From Bacteroidota bacterium (GTDB lineage: Bacteria > Bacteroidota > Bacteroidia > Chitinophagales > Chitinophagaceae), in NCBI GenBank assembly GCA_018268015.1, contig JAFDXJ010000012.1, positions 1 through 32,037 of the forward strand: a stretch of DNA of 32,037 nt, given 5' to 3'. Positions 29,129 through 32,037 of this stretch are shown in pieces (within the stretch, counting starts at the first letter, position 1; every line of letters begins with the position of its first letter). Below the pieces are notes generated by a model that did no database searches, had not been told where the DNA came from, and worked only from the letters and a program-made list of their open reading frames with translations. The position numbers and the translations under genes were made by a program.

Positions 29129-29784
29129 TCGTGGCGGCTACGGGCACCGGGTGGCTGCTTGGCAACGCACATGGCGTTGCGCGGGCATCGGCGAAAGCCC
29201 AAGCGGCCCAAACCCAATCCGACCAGCACGAGGGCGCGGCGCAGACGCACGCGGCCCAGGCGGCGGAACAAGACCGGCAGGCCAGGGAACAGGCGAGCGC
29301 AGTCCAAGCGGCGGATTCCCAAGTGGAGGCCGCGAAGCGGGGGCTGGACACCGCGCTCAAGGCGCTGCCGAACAAGCCCCCCGCTTCTTTACCTCCCACA
29401 AGCCTTCGGGCGGACGGTGCGGGCAGCGCCAATTCTTCGGAAATCCTGAAGGGTTCGGCGTTGCCCAGCTATCCGGTAATTCCGGATAGCTCAGGTGTCA
29501 CCGATTCCTTGATCTTGACCACTGCCGCGCTCACGCAGGCCAAGACCGTCATCGCTGACCAGGGCCAGGAGATCGCGGCGCTCAAGCTCCAGGTGAGCAT
29601 CGAGCACGCCAGCGCGGTGCAGTGGAAGGCCGCCTACGAGGAGAGCCAGAAGACCCTCGCGCTCGAACACATTGCCAAGGACGCCGCGGTGCATCAAGCC
29701 GAGTCCAGCGGAGTGAGGGCGCAACTCATTCGTGGCCTCGAGGGGTTGGCGCTCGGCTATGCGGCGGGGCGATTTCAGCATTGA
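29089..29784 (+). CDS. Rz-like inner-membrane spanin
   Basis: A 231-residue protein with one N-terminal membrane segment (about residues 7-25, LGLIAALLVAATGTGWLLG) and then a long Ala/Gln/Glu-rich helical domain (ASAKAQAAQTQSDQHEGAAQ) with a Pro/Ser break around 95-130 and further helix (AALTQAKTVIADQGQEIAAL). This is the i-spanin layout: anchored in the inner membrane and reaching across the periplasm to help fuse the outer membrane. It implies a Gram-negative host. No Rz1-type lipoprotein frame was found within it. The GTG start overlaps the stop of the endolysin remnant. Confidence 0.75.
   Translation: MTALQRLGLIAALLVAATGTGWLLGNAHGVARASAKAQAAQTQSDQHEGAAQTHAAQAAEQDRQAREQASAVQAADSQVEAAKRGLDTALKALPNKPPASLPPTSLRADGAGSANSSEILKGSALPSYPVIPDSSGVTDSLILTTAALTQAKTVIADQGQEIAALKLQVSIEHASAVQWKAAYEESQKTLALEHIAKDAAVHQAESSGVRAQLIRGLEGLALGYAAGRFQH
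29467..29491. other. Perfect inverted repeat inside spanin gene
   Basis: AGCTATCCGG (29467-29476) and CCGGATAGCT (29482-29491) form perfect 10-base arms around TAATT. It encodes part of the proline-rich break of the spanin (PSYPVIPDSSG). It might be a protein-binding site or an RNA hairpin. Confidence 0.5.
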
Positions 29785-29806
29785 AAAGGCCGATTGGAGG
29801 CCGAGT

Positions 29807-30103
29807 ATGGGGACAACCACGATGACCGATGAGCCAATCCGATCCGGTGAGTTCAACGCCGCGTTCAAGGGCGTCAAAGATGCCCTCGGCGCTCTGTCGG
29901 AGCGCATCGCAGCCCTCGAGGGACTCCAAACGGCCAATCTCCAAGCCCAGATCGCCGAAGCAAAACTGGAGGGCGCCCGCGACGCCGACCTGCGCCACAT
30001 CGAGAAGCGCCTCGACAGGCTCGCCATGGGCCTGGGAGTGGTGGCAGCAGGATTCGCGGGACAGTTGCTGTGGTGGGTATTCCAAAGGGTGGCGGCGCAC
30101 TGA
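29807..30103 (+). CDS. XhlA-like tail-anchored membrane protein
   Basis: The 98-residue product is a helical coiled-coil domain (LGALSERIAALEGLQTANLQ, AQIAEAKLEGARDADLRHIE) followed by one C-terminal membrane segment (about residues 73-92, LAMGLGVVAAGFAGQLLWWV). This layout is that of hemolysin XhlA-type lysis proteins, which act with holin and endolysin. It closes the lysis set after the spanin. GGAGG at 29796-29800 precedes the ATG at 29807; an ATG at 29822 is possible but lacks a ribosome site. Confidence 0.7.
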   Translation: MGTTTMTDEPIRSGEFNAAFKGVKDALGALSERIAALEGLQTANLQAQIAEAKLEGARDADLRHIEKRLDRLAMGLGVVAAGFAGQLLWWVFQRVAAH

Positions 30104-30165
30104 TCCCCGGGGGACTCCAGGGGGACCGCTCGAAGAATTCAGGGGTATTTACCAGCACTTACAAG

Positions 30166-30197
30166 CATCGAAGGTCATCGAAAATCATAGAAAATCG
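30166..30197. repeat. Phased 10-base repeats, possible integrase arm sites
   Basis: CATCGAAGGT, CATCGAAAAT and CATAGAAAAT follow each other without a gap (30166-30195), then CG. A-tracts in phase with the helix bend DNA, and short direct repeats near attP often bind the arm-binding domain of a tyrosine integrase. They lie about 50-80 bases from the attP core. Confidence 0.5.
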
Positions 30198-30206
30198 AGC
30201 AAAGAA

Positions 30207-30239
30207 AAAGGCCAGAAACCCTTGTGGTTGCTGGCCTTT
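30207..30239 (+). terminator. Terminator between lysis genes and attP
   Basis: AAAGGCCAG (30207-30215) pairs with CTGGCCTTT (30231-30239) over a 15-base loop that can itself pair AACC with GGTT. A runs precede it and T bases end it, so it could work in both directions: ending the rightward late transcript and the leftward integrase transcript. Confidence 0.65.
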
Positions 30240-30243
30240 GTTG

Positions 30244-30296
30244 TGGAGCGGGCGATGGGGATTGAACCCACGACATCAAGCTTGGGAAGCTTGATG
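30244..30296 (-). other. attP: attP core: 3' part of tRNA-Gly(CCC)
   Basis: Read on the reverse strand, this is the 3' part of a bacterial tRNA-Gly: anticodon arm CAAGC-TTCCCAA-GCTTG (30293-30277) with anticodon CCC, a five-base variable loop, T arm GTGGG-TTCAATC-CCCAT (30271-30255), acceptor strand CGCCCGC, T discriminator and CCA (to 30244). The acceptor and D arms needed for a full tRNA are absent, as expected for an attP core that restores the host gene on integration. CATCAAGCTT (30274-30283) and AAGCTTGATG (30287-30296) flank GGG, giving the symmetric core often cut by tyrosine integrases at an anticodon loop. The integrase gene ends 27 bases away. Confidence 0.85.
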
Positions 30297-30322
30297 ATGG
30301 TCTTTGCAAGTGTTCCGGTGGT

Positions 30323-31123
30323 TTAAGATGCGGCCTCGCGTTTGGGGGCCCGGGGACCACTGGGGGACCGGAAGCCCATCATGGCGGCCACCTTGTCCTG
30401 GGCGGCCGCGGTTTCCTTCGGGCGCATGACGATGTAGCGCATGGTGGTCTCGGGGTCCTTGTGCCCGAGCATCTGCTGGATCTGGGCAAGCGCGGTTCCT
30501 GCTTCCCAGTGGCTCGTGGCAAAGGTGGCGCGGAGCCGGTGAGGATGCAGGTTCACGATGCGGAGCTGCGCGCCGGAGGCCTTCACGGGCCTGAGGGTGA
30601 ATCCCTTGCGGTGGGGCCGGTGATCCTCGCCGAGCATGGCGAAGCCGGTGGCGGGGCGCTTCGCCGTCTCCCAGAGCTGCTCGAGCTCCAGGAAGAGCCA
30701 CTCGGGGACTGGGATGATGCGCGTCTTGCGGTTCTTCGTGGCGCCGGGCGTGTAGACGCGGTTCCGGCGGTCCAGCCATTCCCAGCGGAAGCCCAGGGCC
30801 TCGGTCTCGCGCAGGCCCAGCCCGATCTGGAGGCGGATGGCCAGGCGCACATGGGGCTCGCGCTCGCGCTCCACCACCTGGCCGCTCCACGCGAACGCGC
30901 CGCGGTCCACCTCGCGGAGGAAGGCCTGCACCTGCTCAGGCCATTCGCGCCTGACGCCTAGCGCCTGGGCAAGTGCTCCGACCGATCTGGGAGACGGCTT
31001 TTTGGCCTCGGTCTCCCATTGGCTGATTACCACGGGCCCAGAGTCCACCAGGTGCGCCAAATCCGCCTGCTTCAGGCCTCGGAGCTTGCGGGCTTGGCGC
31101 AATCTATTGCTAAGACTAGACAT
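30323..31123 (-). CDS. HTH-tyrosine recombinase fusion (integrase/possible repressor)
   Basis: This 266-residue protein has a Cro/CI-type HTH at residues 5-57 (LSNRLRQARKLRGLKQADLA ... VVISQWETEAKKPSPRSVGA) where integrases normally carry arm- and core-binding domains. A short linker (58-90) leads directly to a complete catalytic domain: Arg105 (GLGLRETEAL), Lys130 (ATKNRKTRIIPV), His195 and Arg198 (NLHPHRLRATFAT), His221 (MLGHKDPETT) and nucleophile Tyr230 (MRYIVM). His221 to Tyr230 is nine residues, as in XerD. Because no separate CI gene is seen, it may repress as well as recombine. It is transcribed leftward away from the early genes and ends beside attP. Start ATG at 31123. Confidence 0.88.
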   Translation of the reverse strand: MSSLSNRLRQARKLRGLKQADLAHLVDSGPVVISQWETEAKKPSPRSVGALAQALGVRREWPEQVQAFLREVDRGAFAWSGQVVEREREPHVRLAIRLQIGLGLRETEALGFRWEWLDRRNRVYTPGATKNRKTRIIPVPEWLFLELEQLWETAKRPATGFAMLGEDHRPHRKGFTLRPVKASGAQLRIVNLHPHRLRATFATSHWEAGTALAQIQQMLGHKDPETTMRYIVMRPKETAAAQDKVAAMMGFRSPSGPRAPKREAAS

Positions 31124-31217
31124 AGTTTATCGCTAATTTTACCCCTTGCATTGAATAGCCAAAGGCTAGATGCTTCTCCCATCGCCCCCCTTGTCGGGAT
31201 GACGGAGAGAAGGCCGG
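31109..31217. promoter_or_regulatory. AT-rich switch region at the integrase start
   Basis: This stretch is much richer in A and T than the rest. For the leftward integrase gene, TAAAAT (reverse strand, 31141-31136) is a near-consensus -10 box whose start point would lie only about six bases before the ATG, close to a leaderless transcript. GCTAA is repeated at 31109-31113 and 31132-31136, either side of the start codon, and TAGCC-AAA-GGCTA (31156-31168) is an inverted repeat. These are candidate operators for the HTH part of the integrase or for the Ner-like protein. A weak rightward promoter (TTGCAT at 31146, TAGATG at about 31167) may serve the next gene. Confidence 0.45.
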
Positions 31218-31511
31218 ATGCCAACCATTCCTTCGAGCTTCAAAGAGGCCCACCTTCGCGGGGTCTTCCCGGTCGAAGATCGCGGCGTCTACATGGGTGC
31301 TTCCTTCGACATGGGGCCTGACCGCCTGGAGATCTTCTTCACCGTCCAGGATGCGCGTGTGCTTGCAGCGGCCTTGAAGACCTATCTCGATTTTCATGAT
31401 CTGCACCTCAAGGCTCATCCGTACCTCGCCATGGAGCGTCTCGGGGAATTGGTACTCCAAGCCGTCCGCCAAGCTCCTGCGCCTGGAGGATCACCCTCTC
31501 CATCCCAGTAA
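31218..31511 (+). CDS. Small hypothetical protein, 97 aa
   Basis: The 97-residue product begins MPTIPSSFKEAHLRGVFPVE, contains beta-like DRGVYMGASFDMGPDRLEIF and a helix (VQDARVLAAALKTYLDFHDL), then a short Pro/Ser tail. Codon choice in the first two thirds is GC3-rich like the phage. AGAAGG at about 31208-31213 gives a modest ribosome site. Its last 104 bases overlap, tail to tail, the reverse-strand gene at 31408-31632. It is a plausible but unrecognised protein of the lysogeny region. Confidence 0.5.
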   Translation: MPTIPSSFKEAHLRGVFPVEDRGVYMGASFDMGPDRLEIFFTVQDARVLAAALKTYLDFHDLHLKAHPYLAMERLGELVLQAVRQAPAPGGSPSPSQ

Positions 31512-31632
31512 GCCGCAGGTCTTCTTTCATGGCTTCGCTCTGATTTTCCACCACCACTTCCATTGTCGCCTTCAAGGAAGCCACCTCTCCCAGCAGCGTC
31601 CCAAGGATCAACAGCAATTTGTCTTCATCCAC
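31408..31632 (-). CDS. Small coiled-coil protein on reverse strand, 74 aa
   Basis: The 74-residue product begins MDEDKLLLILGTLLGEVASL and continues KATMEVVVENQSEAMKEDLR, a hydrophobic-rich heptad-like helix, then a Leu/Gly-rich end. The GTG start on the reverse strand is preceded by GGGGGTGA (31645-31638), a near-perfect ribosome site. It runs divergently from the Ner-like gene at 31662 and convergently with the gene at 31218. Function unknown. Confidence 0.5.
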   Translation of the reverse strand: MDEDKLLLILGTLLGEVASLKATMEVVVENQSEAMKEDLRLTGMERVILQAQELGGRLGVPIPRDAPWRGTDEP

Positions 31633-31661
31633 TGATCACCCCCACGAAAGCGGACTCTGAC

Positions 31662-31943
31662 ATGCAGGATACCGACACCAAGCCCGACAAGCTCTCCCGC
31701 CGCCCCTCGGCAAGGCAGATCAAGAATTGGGTCCGCGCCAAGTGCGGATCCCTCCGTGAGTTCAGCCGCCGGCAGGACGAGGATGTGCGCGAGGTGTCGC
31801 GGGTCATCCTCGGCCAGATCACGAACCAGCGGATCGCCGGGAAGGTGGCCGCCATGGTGGGCCGCGCCCCCCACGAGCTGTGGCCTTCGCGCTACGCCGA
31901 GGACGGCGGCCCGCGTTCGACCTTCCACCTTCGCGCCTCCTGA
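31662..31943 (+). CDS. Ner-like/Cro-like early regulator
   Basis: The 93-residue product starts MQDTDTKPDKLSRRPSARQI and ends in an HTH region: WVRAKCGSLREFSRRQDEDV, then VILGQITNQRIAGKVAAMVG and RAPHELWPSRY. The 'ia...g..p.elWPsRY' end is the signature of Ner/Nlp-type phage repressors. As first gene of the rightward early operon it would occupy the cro/ner position and switch off the leftward integrase/repressor gene or the early genes. The frame is open further upstream to 31563, but the ATG at 31662 avoids overlapping the divergent gene. Its last 31 bases are repeated at window positions 1-31. Confidence 0.65.
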   Translation: MQDTDTKPDKLSRRPSARQIKNWVRAKCGSLREFSRRQDEDVREVSRVILGQITNQRIAGKVAAMVGRAPHELWPSRYAEDGGPRSTFHLRAS

Positions 31944-32037
31944 CCTTCATCACGGAAACCTCCATGACTCAGCCTCGGGCCCTTACTCCGAATGATCGAC
32001 GGTTCCTCCATTCGCTGAAGGAGGCTTTGCAGGAGCC
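31913..32037. repeat. Terminal direct repeat, right copy
   Basis: This is identical to 1-125 and closes the circle. It spans the end of the Ner-like gene and the first codons of the CII-like gene. Confidence 0.9.
31964..32037 (+). CDS. 5' part of CII-like gene (full copy at 52-561)
   Basis: This is the duplicate first 74 bases of the CII-like regulator gene, cut by the window end. The complete gene is at 52-561. Confidence 0.85.
   Translation, partial: MTQPRALTPNDRRFLHSLKEALQE

Noticed and set aside
30240..30300. A functional phage tRNA-Gly gene
   Set aside because: Only the 3' part is present; the acceptor 5' strand and D arm are missing, so this is an attachment core and not a tRNA gene.
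31116..31472. A 118-residue reverse-strand frame over the integrase promoter region
   Set aside because: It would cover the AT-rich switch region and overlaps the integrase start in another frame; no ribosome site or domain pattern.
1..32037. A CRISPR array or insertion sequence
   Set aside because: No regularly spaced repeats with unique spacers and no transposase or IS-type terminal repeats were seen.

Overview
The window reads as one complete, circular genome of a temperate siphovirus. The last 125 bases (31913-32037) repeat the first 125 (1-125) exactly, so the unique length is 31,912 bp and the window is a circular genome opened inside the early operon. Base composition is GC-rich. An Rz-like inner-membrane spanin and a partial bacterial tRNA-Gly at the attachment site point to a Gram-negative bacterial host. 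The codon style (GAT-GTG, AAT-GTG, TAT-GTG pairs) would fit Acidobacteriota/Holophagae, but that is only an impression.

Layout. 30104-31961 is the lysogeny region: terminator, phased A-tract repeats, attP (3' half of tRNA-Gly(CCC)), a leftward gene joining a Cro/CI-type HTH to a tyrosine-recombinase catalytic domain, an AT-rich regulatory gap, two small overlapping convergent genes, and a rightward Ner-like gene. 52-5766 is a tightly coupled early operon of 16 mostly small genes: CII-like regulator, excisionase-like protein, YfbR-like HD nucleotidase, Ref-like nuclease, HNH-like protein and Fis-type HTH. 5767-9129 is the replication module: promoter and repeat-rich gap, RHH-like protein, DUF1376-like initiator carrying an ori-like palindrome, and DnaB-type helicase. 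9104-25259 is virion morphogenesis: GpZ-like protein, Nu1/GpA terminase, gpW-like protein, lambda-type portal, fused protease-capsid, connector and tail genes, tail chaperone with a -1 frameshift, tape measure, and one large tail-tip protein. 25268-30103 holds a holin-like membrane protein, a fibre with a signal peptide, an M15 endolysin, a two-gene leftward moron, a spanin and an XhlA-like protein.

How it works together. The late genes combine a lambda-type packaging motor and portal with an HK97-type capsid. No free-standing CI repressor is visible. The only Cro/CI-type HTH on the leftward lysogeny transcript is fused to the integrase, whose gene ends 27 bp from attP, so one polypeptide may both hold immunity and integrate. 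A leftward moron with its own promoter sits between the endolysin and the spanin and is flanked by an imperfect duplication of the endolysin/spanin junction. By eye the tetranucleotide ACGT does not occur anywhere in the window, which would be a strong sign of restriction avoidance.
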